From the NCBI GenBank assembly GCA_019693395.1, contig JAAMXP010002972.1, positions 33,794 to 97,793 on the forward strand: 64,000 nucleotides of DNA. The letters are read 5' to 3'. The notes under the pieces are model-generated. The model searched no databases, was not told the origin of the DNA, and worked only from the letters and a program-made list of their open reading frames with translations. The stretch is from Ettlia oleoabundans. Its lineage: Eukaryota > Chlorophyta > Chlorophyceae > Chlamydomonadales. Of this stretch, positions 52,812 to 64,000 are shown piece by piece. Position 1 is the first letter of the stretch; the number at the start of each line of letters is the position of its first letter. The position numbers and the translations under genes are program-made.

Positions 52812-55800
52812 ATGAATGCGGCATGCGGCACACGCCCCGCGCTGCTGGGCGGCCAGCTCCGGAAGCCAGCAGCGACAGCACGGCGGCATCGTGGTGCAGC
52901 CTGCCGGTTGCAGGTCCAAGCACTCAAGATTAAATGGAACGAACCTTCGGAGAAGCCCGGAAACAAGAAGGATGAACAGAATGGTGCCGCAGCACCAAGC
53001 AAGCCCGGGGCGACAGCCACCACCGCTCCTCAAAAGGCTAAGCCAGCAGAATCAGAACCAAAAGCTGATGCCAAGCCTGCTGCTACCGCCGCACCTGCCA
53101 AGCCCGCTGACAGCAAGGCAGCTGAGACCAAGGCAGCAAATGTGATGCCAGGTGCGTCGGCAGCAAAGAAGACTGCAGCAGCACCGCCAGCTGCCACCCC
53201 TGGAGCACCCAACAGCAGCCGGCCTGCAGACAACTTGGCTGCGACGGTAAAAGAGGTGGCAGCGAAGCTTGGAGTGATTCCTTCCACCCCTGCAGGTTCA
53301 TCCTCTGCCAAGACAGTGCCAGCAGCACCGACTGCAGCCAGCAGTTCTGCAGCAGCAGACAAGGCAGCAGCAGGTGCGTCGCCAGCACCTGCCTCCTCAG
53401 CCGCGACCTCAAGCAGCAGCAAGCAGGCGACAGGCTCATCGCAGCCCCCTGCTGCACCTGCAGCGTCCGGTGCTGGAAAGGCCACGTCCCCACCGGGAAC
53501 TGCTGCCGCCAGCAAGCCAGCGGCAGCAGCTGCCAGCGATGCAGCCAGCGATGCATCAGTGGCGCAGCGGCAGCAGGGTCCTGCGGCAACCCCGCCACCC
53601 TCGCCGCCGCCACCAACGGCAGAGATTTCTGTGATGGGTGCTGAGGCAAAGTTGGCGGTGGCAGCCAAGATTTCTGCGGCGCGCACGCTCGCCCGCAAGC
53701 TAGCTGAGGAGAAGCAGGCGGCTCTTGCAGCTTCCCGCCTAGCCACAGCGAAGGCAGTTGACCCCGAGGCAGCCAAGCTGTGAGTTCTTTGTTGTGGCGA
53801 TATTTTGCTGTTCAGAAGGGGGAGGGGCGCGCGCGCGCGGGCTTTTTACGTTTTTGTAGAAAGGAGGGGCGGCTTTGGTTCGACAGTTTGCGAGTGTTTG
53901 TGATTAGCTTGGCGACTTTGGGTGCAACACTTGCTTCTGCCACAGCCAGGCCGACCATCTTTGTTGCTGGCAGTGCAATGCACCATCTCCCATTTTCTGC
54001 CTCATGATTGCGACGGCCTTTCGTTTTCATGGTACCTTCATGTATGCATGCTTGTTGTGTTGGTTTCTTGGCGCTGCAGGATGATCCAGTCTGCTGAGAA
54101 CGAGGTTGCTGAGCTGGCAAAGGAAGCGGCCCGGGCAGACGCCATGGCTCGTGCCGCCAAGAAGGCTGAGCTGGGGCAGTCTCAGCAGCTGGAGCTGCAG
54201 CGACTCAAGGTGTGTGGGTGGCAGGGTGTGGTTCAGTCTGATCGATGCTCGTGTCACGTGATAGTTGCCATGGGTGGTGGATATAAATGGAGCCCTTCGG
54301 GTTTGCACGGCGGCAGGCGATGCGACATGCATCACTCCAGCGCTTAAATGCCCTGAGGTTTGTGGATGGTGATGACGACATGTTGCCCCGGGAAGGTTTT
54401 TGTGTTCTGTTTGTTGTTCTTACAAATTGGCTGGTTAAAATGATCGACTGCAGGCGGAGAATGACACGCTGCAGAACCTGCTGCTTCAGCTGGCTGCCGA
54501 TCGCCAGGCGGCTGAGGCAAAGCTGAAGGAAGTTAAGGAGAAGTTCAGCTCCCCTGCTGAGTTGGACAGCATGAAGAAAGAGCTGGATGCAGGCGGTATG
54601 CCAGCAAAGCTGGCGGACTTAGCTGCAGCCTCGGCGGCACCTCCCGCTGCCAGAAGTGCTCCTGCTGCGCCAGAGGCGGCTGCACCGCCCGCTGCGATAA
54701 CGAAGGAGGCGGTTGTGGCGCAGCCACCACAATCGCCGCCGCCACCACCGCCGCCGCGCGCCCCTCCAAAGCCGTCCCCCAGCCAGCTGCAGCAGCTTGC
54801 AGAGGCAGCCACCAAGGCGAGTCAGAAGGTGTTCACGCTGCCAGAGGGAGCTGTGCCTGTGGGCCGCCCTGCAACGGTGTACTACGATCGCACCCGCGGA
54901 CCACTGCCAGCCAACGCAAATATGGCGATAAAGGTGAGTGGGAGGACAAGAGTGGTGTGTTGGTTGGTTGGCTGGCCGATTGGCTGGCTGCTGATATGCG
55001 TTTTGTTGGCTAGCGGGTCTGCAGGTAGTTGATCATATTATCAATCTCCGGCTCGGCGCTGTGCCGTGTTGGTGGGTGCAATACAATGCGCCAAGTCCCT
55101 GCCCTTGCTGTTGTGGGTGCACATTTACGTAGTGGGTTGAGCAGCTCGTTGCGCTTTCTTCCTTGTTGAAGTCCTAAACGACTCCCTGGTCAGCATTCAT
55201 TCCTCATACTCCCCATGCTGGCCCATTTTTGTCTTGCCAATTTGTATGAACCTCGAGGACCTGTCCCCCACGCCTATTGCTGCCTTTTCCACAAGTTGGG
55301 TGCAACTGCAGGCATTCACCTGTCTGTCTGTTCCTTTTTCCGTACAGGTCGGCTACAACAAATGGGAGAGCATGGAGGTTATTCCCATGCAGCGCTGCGC
55401 TGAGCTGGCACAGCAGGCCGGCGCTGAGTGGTGGCAGGTTGAGCTGCCACTGCCGCAGCTGCTGTTCCGTGTGGATTTTGTCACAATGGACACAAACAGC
55501 GGAGCCGTGGACAACAACGGGTGGGTGATTGTTTGACATATAGTAAGGGTGTGGTGTTTATCAATATGCTTGAGCAGTGGGTGGTGTGGGCTCTTGGTGG
55601 AAAGGGCATTCGCATAAGCAGAGGTGTGGTGACAACAGCATGGGTAAACAAATTGCTTTGCAACAGCAGAAGATTTGCGATTGGGTGGAAAGGATCTCCC
55701 TGCTTGCCTGCCCGCCCACCCGCCTCATAACCCACCCCTTCCTAGTGGTGTTTGCGTGCCTGGTACCTTAGGTCTCTTGCAACAGCCAGTCCTCTTTGCT

Positions 55801-58800
55801 GCCCGAGCCTGTCCCCATGGCTTACCTTGTGTGCATCACCCCCACCACCCCTCCCACCACCCCGCACACACAACCCACCTTGCAGAGCCCGCGACTTCCA
55901 GCTGCCGCTGTCCGGCGCGTGCACGGAGCAGGAGCTGCAGCTCAAGCGCATGCAGCTACTGGAGGCGTATGAGCAGCAGCGGCGACAGGTGGGTGCGGTA
56001 CTGTGGGCTCATACACATGTGATATTTTGGTTTAGAGCTACAGGGAAAGCACAGGGGTTCAGGCATCCATGCCATCACTAGCGTCTCATGAAGCTGACCA
56101 CCTTGGTTTGTTGCTTTCTGTCGCTCTCACGCAGGAGCTTAGGGTCGAGGAGGACCGGATCTACGCTGAGTGGATGGCGGCTGCAGAGGCGGCGGCCAAG
56201 GAGGCTCGTGCCGCCTACCACGCACGCCGCCGCGAGCAGCTGATGCAGGTACACCCTGCAGTACTGTTGTACTGTGGTGAATAGTTGGTGACAGATAGCT
56301 GGTTGAGAGTGACAGATATATAGTGTGAGTGTTGAAGTATACAACTGTGGCAATTTCATCGTGCCCCCCAGTTGTACCCTCAACCTCCTTCTAGTAGTTG
56401 GCCGCAGGTTGCAGCACTGCATGTTGAAACAACAGTCCGCTACAGATGCGCACCATCACGCAGTCCGGGGCTTGATGCTGCACTGCAAGCGACTGTTGTG
56501 TATGCTGCAGGAGGCGCGTGCTGTGGTGTCTGAGCGACGCGGAGCAGCGCTGCAGCATATCACCACCATGCAGCACAAGGAGGGGGTGTTTGCGTGGCCA
56601 GACGGCACCCCAGAGGCCGGTGAGTGAAGCGGGCAGGAAGGCAGCTGATCGACGACGGTGGCTGCCGTTGCCACTCCTGCTTTCGTTCCTGCCACTGGAT
56701 GTTATCCCTGAAAAGATTGGCGTGATCTGTGTCATTGTCGAAAGGCTTGCCCTGACTCCCCTCATGCCCTTGGCCTTGCCCTCCCCCCCTGCAACCTCCC
56801 ATGCAGGCGGTGTGAGCACCCTTGTGTACAACAAGGCGTGGGGCCCGCTGCGCAACTCCTCCAGCCCGGTCTTCCTGCACGTGGGGTACGACGGATGGTG
56901 GCTCAAGGTGCGCCTCACACGAAGTTCTTAAGTTTCAAGTTTTCAAGTTTGTAATGAACTGTAGAAAGTGCGCCAACAGTGATGCAACAGCCGTCTGGGC
57001 TGGCTTCCAAAGCCGGTCCAGGCTTACTTGACCTGTACCCCTGTGTCCTCTCTTGGCTGCAACAGTTCCTTGTAGAGGCATCGGGGCTTTGAAGGTCTCT
57101 TGATACTGGCTGGTGCCAGATGCATTGCTGCAATTAGCACCCACGTGCTGTTTAGCCACGTGCTGTTTAGAGTAGTCCTTTCTCAACAACTGTCATTCTA
57201 CCAAGCAGCACTTGCTGGTTGGGCCCCGTTCTCACTTGGTAACTGTGCCCCTGTGTGTGTGGAGAGTGGCCCGCCTGCCTTGCAGGGATCTCCGGTATTT
57301 GGCCCGGTGAATGGGATTGCCTGCCCCCCTTTGTGTTGCTATGCAGCACTGCCTGGCTTGCTCACGTTGTGTGTGCAGAAGTGTTGCCCCGCCTCTTTTC
57401 TTGGCATTCGGTCGCATCTGACCATACTTTTGACTGATAGCAGCCCACAGCAACCTGCCCACCCACCCACCCAATCCAGATAGCTGTGCAGCCCACTCAT
57501 GAGCTTTCCGCCGCTCCCATGACCACTTATGGACCTGCACTGCTGCTTCGCTCCTTTACTCACTATTCTGTCGCTCTCCCGTGCTGTCTGTGACCTGCCT
57601 TCGCTGCAGGACAAGCGGGTGATTGCCATGACGCCGCTGAGTGAGGCAGATGTTCGCAAGTACAACCTGCCCAACGGCCAGTGGGTGGCAGCAGAGGTGA
57701 GTGGCAGCATGCAGGCTTGCCTGCATGGGTCAAGGGGCACTGCAGCTTGCTTTCTTGGGACATGGCATGCAGATGCACACCCCAAATCGCTGCCTCCTGG
57801 GTTCGCAACTTTCCGCCCTATGCAGACATTCTGAGCTACTGCCGGTGTGCTTCATGCACAGTATGCTTGTCACAGTTTCATCACCTTTCCCCCACTACCA
57901 CTGTTCTTTTGCGTGCAGGTGCCTGCTTGGAACACCGCTGCTGTGCTCGACTATGTGTTTAGCGATGACAGGCGCGCAGTGTGGGACAACAATGGTGGCA
58001 CGGACTACCACACGCTGCTGAAGAATCCGGCCTCGGGTGAGATTGTGCAATCCTGTATTTCTACTGTGATGCACCTGTTTGGGTTGGCCACAAGTGGGTG
58101 AAAAGGAGGACCTCGGAATAGTGTGGGCCAACCCATGTGCAAGGGTTCGCAGGCGAGCAAACTACCTTTGCGGCTTGGTGCACTGCTATGACTGCATCAT
58201 GTCACAAAGTATTGGTTCTGGCTGCCTTCACCTTGTTACAGGCGACAAGTTGGTCCAGCTTGTGTTTGAGGCCCTGGATACCGCCACCTCGGGTGACACC
58301 AAGCACCAGGAGGAGCTGGCAGCGCGGAGGGTGCTGGACAAGGCGCATATCAAGGTGGGTGCCTGGCGTCGCTGTGTATTGTGGTGCAGTGGGGTAGGGA
58401 GGATTCAACTGGGGTCGTCGGGGCGTGGGTGTGCTGATATGGCAGGCATCCCAGTGGCCAGATGGGGGACGCAGGCGGCTGGTTGTTTTTGCTTTGCAAT
58501 GTGTTGCAGGCTTCTTTGCTGGTCCCTTGCATAGGTACTGGCGCGATAAAAACACAATGCACCCTCCCTTCACCCCACTATCTGCGTGCAGGCCAAAGCC
58601 GGGCGTAGGCGTCGTGAACTCCAGTCTCGCTATCTGTTCACCAAGCCGCTCACACCTGTAGCGGGGCAGCCTGTGGACATCTTTTATAACCCAGGTGATA
58701 TAATCTACATCAAACCTTGATTACATCAAATCTTAACGAAATTGGGCAACCAAGCTATCACAACGTTGGAGAGAGAACAAGAAAGTGGGCATGGTGAAAG

Positions 58801-61800
58801 AATTGCAGTGCTGTACTGAAATAGACTGTCTGGCAGGTTGCAGTCGAATACATCAAGTTTCAGCGTGCATTTCCTCCTTCTGACTCAAAAAATCGGTCAC
58901 ACGTCCCGCTCATGTTTAGTCCTGGATGGGCTGCGTCCCTCCCCATGACCATCATGCTTGCAGATGAGACGGTGTTGCGGGGGCGGCCTGATGTGTATGT
59001 GTCCGCAGGGTTCAACCGCTGGACACACCAGGGTGGGTGGATGCGGAAGTCATGTAGACCTTCACGCACCAGGGTGTGGACGGGGAGTTAACATAAACCT
59101 ACGGGGTGATTTATCAAGAAAGCGGCGCTACAGTGCACTGCCTTTTCTGGCCAATGTAGCCAAATTTCAATAAGCTGCGCTGTGGCTGCTTCCCCACACC
59201 CCCACACCACCTGGCCCCGGACACCTAGCGCAGCCCTTCCCTGTTGCCCTGCAGAAAAGATGCGGCCAGTGCACATGGAGCCGGTGGTGGCTGGAGGCGT
59301 GGGCTGGCACAAGGCCACAGTGCAGGTGCGGCATGAGAGGCTGGATGGCGGACACACAGTTGCATCCTGATGCTATGCAGTCTGTCTGTGGTCTGAGGAA
59401 GAATAGGAAATCAATCGCTGTTTACTTCCCATGGTCACTAGGCTTAACCGGTTTACACCTCATGCAACTTGTGTGGTTGGTGCAGGTGCCTGCTGATGCG
59501 CACGTGCTGGACATTGCGTTCCTGGACAGCGCTGATGCACATGTGAGTCAAGCCGCTCGCTATAACACCCAACCAGCCAGAGACAGCCCAGCCATTGTTT
59601 GTACACAGCCGACTGTTTTCACGGTCAACTTATTCACATGTACTCCCTTGCACGTGAAACTTCACCCCCGTCATTGCTGTGTATTGGCCTACGATGGCAG
59701 CCAACGCTACCTTTACCGCATGACTCCCCCCCTTACGCAATGGTATGCAGGGTGGTTTCTACGACAACAACAAGGGGCTGGACTACCACATCCCTGTCAA
59801 GGGCGGAACTGGCTCCATGCCCACTCTACGTGTGGTGCACGTGGCAGCAGAAATGGCCCCCATTGCAAAGGTGCAGTGCTTCTTTCTTTCAACACTTTAT
59901 GGTCGGCTCAGGCTGTACGGCGCAGGGCTGTTCTTAAATTCCTCTTTTAACTCTGCTCTGGCCACTGGTTTGCACTGCTTGCTGGGGAACGAGGCATGTC
60001 ACCAACTTCCACAACGTGCCCTTCCCTATCACGTGGAAAGAGTTCTCTGGATATATCCGATCCCCGTCATTTCTGCATCAGGCGCTGATATTTACCGCCT
60101 CTTTCCCACTTAGCATCACTTCCTGCCATTCTTCGAGGGTGCAGGAGGGTGGGCTGGGTGATGTGGTGACGGCTCTGGGAAGGGCGGTACAGGAGGAGGG
60201 GCACGATGTGGAGGTTGTACTGCCCAAGTATGACTGCATCAACTACAGCGCGGTACAGGTACGTGAAGGCTGCTGTACTGCAGTCTGCAATACTGACGAT
60301 GATTACAGTTGGGTTGAGGGGCCTTTAGGTTGTTGGGTGTGGGCGAACGGTGTGACTTGGTGTCAGGTGTAGGCTTGGTTGTTTGGGTAGTGGATGCCAG
60401 GCGTGCCCCTGTTTTCCCTCCTCTCTTGCTCTGTGTAGCAACCCTTTACCCCCCCACTCCCGATCCCACATCCCAGTCCGTTGTTCTGCGCTTCACAGGA
60501 TCTGCGCATGGTGAAAGACTACTGGCTGGACGGCGTGCAGATCAAGATATGGAAGGGAGTCGTGGAAGGTGAGCGGGTACAGCCACCCTGAGATGAAGGG
60601 TAATGGGGTTGAGAGCGCTGGAAGGCGGTTGCCCTTGTTTGTTGTGGTGGAGTGCGTGTCGCCCAGTGGATGGATGACATTGCATACGGGTGTGGTGAGC
60701 TCCACCCGTGCTGTGCCGCTACTATCAAAACTGTCGATTGGTGGTGGTGGTCCGCTGCGCTTGCTGAGCTGGCGTGTGGCTGCAGGTCTGCGCACCACCT
60801 TCCTTGAGCCCTGCAACGGATACTTCTGGAAGGGAAAGATCTACACAGATATCTGGACGGACAGGGAGAGGTAAGTGGGGCATAATGCGGCGCGGCGCCG
60901 TGTAAAGAAACAACAAAATTAGGGAGGATGGCCGTTCTGCAGGCAGCCATTGGTTGTCAGCAGGCCCTTTGCGACCATACTTTGGCAGCTTCCATTTTTG
61001 GACTGCATGCCCCTGTCACCCGTTTCCACAGTTGACCACCAGGCTGCGCGGCCACTGCATGACCCTTGGCTCCTGCTTTCCCATTCTTGCTGGTGTATTA
61101 ACATGGACCCCATATTCTTTGCCTCGTGGCTTCGTGTGTCTTGTCCCTCTGTTTCGTCTTTGTCACCGCAGGTTCTACTACTGGTGTAATTGTGCCTTGG
61201 AGTATGTGAAGCACCATGCAGACGCCCGCGCGTAAGTAGTGGCGATTTTCTGGGTGCAGTTTTGGGGGGTGGGAGTGGGATTCCCACGCTGCTGTGTCGC
61301 TGCATTCAAGGCACTAGACTTTGATTTGTGTGCTGCGGGGTGGGTTTGGCCTGCTGAATCCATGTCAAAAGGTTGTCTTGCGCATCACCTCGTTCTTCCT
61401 GCAGCCCCGACATTGTTCACTGCCACGACTGGCAGTCTGCCCCTGTTGCCTGGCTGGACCACGGGTCCGCCAAGTGCTGCTTCACCATCCACAACTTAAA
61501 CTACGGCGCAGACCTCATCGGCAAGGTAACCAAACGAGGGCAGCATCACTCAATTTGCAGCGGATAGCTGTTTTACAGATGGCAGAGGTCAGCAATCCCC
61601 TGTGAATGCTGAGTATTGAGTGGAGTCGCTGCCCCTCCACTCTTGAGCCGAGATGTGGCAGAGTTGTTGACATGCCCTGCCCTGTGCTGCCTGCCCCTTT
61701 CTTACTGCTGTTTGCAGGCCATGGCGGCGGCGGATGTTGCCACCACCGTGTCCCCCACTTACCGGGAAGAGATCAGCGGCAACCCAGCAGTGGCACCACA

Positions 61801-64000
61801 CTATGGTGAGGGATAGTGGGCTAGGCAAGGCAGCCTCGCACGCCAGCTTTGTGAGGTGTGGCATGTACAGAGTAACAGCTGTGGTGGTAGCGATGCGGAG
61901 GCGCCCCATATGGTGTTTGCTCTCTGTTTCTCACCCTCCCCATACCAAGTAGCACTGGTTCCGCCCAACGTTTCTTGCTCCTCTTCACCTCCATGCAGGC
62001 AAGTTCTTCGGGATTCGCAACGGCATTGATCCAGACATCTGGGATCCCTCAGGTGTGTGCTTGGGACGGTGCATGGGTGTGTGTATACATGTGAGGCTGT
62101 ACCTTCGGGCTGGGGTTTTCGACTTGCCAGTCGCCTTCGTGCCCATACTCGGTGCTGGCATCCGTCCGGACCCAATATGCGATGCATGTTTGCTCATAAC
62201 CTTCCCCACCCCAACACCATGTCCTGCAGAGGACCCGCTGCTGCCACGTGGCTACTCTGCCGACAGCGTGGTCGAGGGCAAGGCGGCGGCAAAGGCGGAG
62301 CTGCGCAGGCGCATGAATCTCAGCTCAGCAGGTAGTGCTGGTGTTGGTTGTACTGCGTGTAAGTGACTGGTACCGCACTTGGTACCGCATTACTTGCTGG
62401 ATGCATCTCATGGGAGGCAGGTGGACCAATCCTGCAGCCTCTCCCACGAGTGAGCTCCCTGCATCCATCCCCCACTGCTGCTCCCTGTCCTGTCTACTTG
62501 TTGTTTGCTCTGCAGACGTGCCCCTGGTTGGGTGTGTGACCCGGCTCACCCACCAGAAGGGAATCCACCTCATCAAGCACGCAGCCTGGCGCTCACTGGA
62601 ACGCGGCGCGCAGTTTGTGCTGCTGGGATCAGCACCAGACCCCAAAGTGCAGGTGGGTGCTCATATGTATGGGAGGTTGCCTAGTAGCTCTATGTCGCCT
62701 CGACGTTGCATTAGCAGTGGGGGTGCCATAGGGCTGCAACAAATTGGTGCAGCCCGAGTCCCAGCACACAGTTCCCAACCCAGGCTGCACAAACCCACCC
62801 CCCCTTCCCCAACCCTGGCGCGCACCCCATTGCCTTTTCCCCCCTGTTCCCCTTCAGGCTGAGTTCAACGAGTTGTCCAACCAGCTGGCCCAGCAGTACC
62901 CCGACCGCGCACGCCTCTGGTTTGCGTACGACGAGCCGCTGAGCCACCTCATCTATGCCGGCTGCGACATGTTCCTGGTGCCCTCGGTGTTCGAGCCATG
63001 TGGGCTGACACAGGTGGGTGGGCGGGTAATGCTCCCTTGTCCAATCATGGCGTTGGCTATGCATTCAAGTGCATTTCTGGTGATGGTGGTGGCAATGATA
63101 GGATGCACGAGTGATTTGTTGTGCTGAGGGCCGCCTGGCATGGTGCTCAGCGGAGCATTGATGTCGCGCTGTGCCTGCTGTGCTCCCGATGCAGATGATT
63201 GCCATGCGCTACGGCACGGTGCCTGTGGTGCGCAAGACTGGCGGCCTTAACGACACCGGTGGGTGGTTTTTGTGGAAGGGTCTCGTCAGTGGGTAATTTG
63301 GATTCATAGCGCTACTGCTTGTGTTTCACGGTGGTGCCAGGTAGGCAGCGAGACCTCACGCGCCTCCTTGCTTCTGCCTGCAGTGTTTGATGTGGACCAC
63401 GATGTGGAGCGCGCTGCGGGGCTGGGGATGGAGGTGAACGGCTTCAGCTTCGAGGGCATGGATGAGGGAGGAATGGATTACGCGCTAAACAGGTGGGTGG
63501 GGGGGTGACTGGGTTGGTTGCTGCGAAGGCAAGGTTGAGGTTTAGGTTGGGGTCCCTGCGCTGTGGCAAAACGAAACAAAGTAGAATAATTTCTCTGAAT
63601 GAACTCCTTGATGGGTCTCCTTGACCGGAAGCAAGTTAGTGAGGAGGTGAGCGCCTGCTGGCGTTCTTCCACGTGTTATGCAACTGGGATAGCAACAGCA
63701 ACCTTTCCCAGCCACCAAGTACTGCATGTAACCTTGACTTGACCTCACGGTTCTGCTGGTGCGACAATGTGCTGCAGGTCCCTGACCCGCTGGTACAACG
63801 ACCGTGACTGGTGGAACGAGCTGTCCAAGCGAGCGATGCAGGTGTGTGTGGGCGGTGCAGGGCAGGCATTGCATTGGTAGGCTTTGCCAGTTGGACCGAG
63901 CTTTGTCGCTTTGCACAGGTCCTCTTTATTGGGTTGGATGTTTCACTGAAATTGTGATATCCCCCACCACCCCACCCCACCCCCACCACCACCATTCCCC
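52812..64000 (+). CDS. SS3: Soluble starch synthase III, plastidial, 3' end outside window
   Basis: Elongates alpha-1,4 glucan chains of amylopectin from ADP-glucose in the chloroplast. Twenty-nine phase-consistent exons, 52812-53779 to 63778-63841, encode 1380 residues so far. [19 protein letters not shown], rich in Ala, Arg and Leu, fits a transit peptide. Next is a 280-residue Ala/Pro/Ser/Lys low-complexity arm and a coiled coil ([20 protein letters not shown] to [18 protein letters not shown]). Three CBM53 starch-binding modules follow: [14 protein letters not shown] with [21 protein letters not shown] with [27 protein letters not shown] with [20 protein letters not shown]. The GT5 catalytic domain starts [20 protein letters not shown] (about 955), then [93 protein letters not shown]. 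The N-terminal K-X-GG site reads KEGGL, where SSIII usually has KVGGL. CBM53 number and order match plant SSIII. Confidence 0.96.

Noticed and set aside
53030..53776. 248-codon Ala-rich antisense frame
   Set aside because: Mirror of the Ala/Pro-rich arm of starch synthase III; no independent features.

Overview
The window is nuclear DNA of a green alga (core chlorophyte). The evidence is G+C-rich, intron-dense protein genes whose acceptors are nearly all TGCAG, candidate TGTAA polyadenylation signals behind several stop codons, a plastid ribosome-hibernation factor, and a plant-type soluble starch synthase III with three starch-binding modules. No rRNA, convincing tRNA, transposon coding region or CRISPR array was seen. 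Most single-frame ORFs are fragments or antisense shadows of spliced genes, so I rebuilt genes by joining exons with splice sites and reading phase.

Layout, left to right. (1) 3' part of a chloroplast ribosome hibernation factor (PSRP1/long HPF), +, ending at 1724. (2) An eIF4E-binding 4E-T/CBE1-like protein, +, 2624-6772. (3) A very long gene for a ZNFX1-type SF1 RNA helicase with NFX1 zinc fingers and a C-terminal RZ finger, -, 19875-7699. (4) A TPR-DnaJ co-chaperone with FG-like motifs and a Gly/Tyr-rich tail, +, 21060-27237. (5) About 2.2 kb of gene-poor DNA with inverted and direct repeats. (6) An MSH2 mismatch-repair gene, +, 29394-35049, with no visible N-terminal mismatch-binding lobe. 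(7) A mitochondrial-type long-chain trans-prenyl (solanesyl-like) diphosphate synthase, -, 38538-35999. (8) 40S ribosomal protein S2, +, 39132-42257. (9) An ILKAP-like PP2C phosphatase, +, 42736-44751. (10) A DDX3/Ded1 DEAD-box helicase, -, 52188-45959. (11) Starch synthase III, +, 52812 to beyond the window end.

Exon phases close perfectly in nine of the eleven models: HPF, 4E-T-like, TPR-DnaJ, MSH2, prenyl synthase, RPS2, PP2C, DDX3 and SSIII. The prominent exception is the ZNFX1-like gene. Two of its exons have lengths incompatible with their flanking phases although both sides are recognisably coding, so it is either decaying or carries assembly indels. Three divergent pairs (ZNFX1/TPR-DnaJ, prenyl synthase/RPS2, DDX3/SSIII) share short intergenic regions that probably serve as bidirectional promoters.

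Functionally this is a mixed housekeeping block rather than one pathway. There is, however, a clear RNA/translation theme: ribosome hibernation, eIF4E binding, RPS2, DDX3 and a ZNFX1 helicase. The most unusual items are the ZNFX1-like gene with its frame lesions, the apparently N-terminally truncated MSH2 with a changed D-loop, and the TPR-DnaJ protein with its low-complexity ends.
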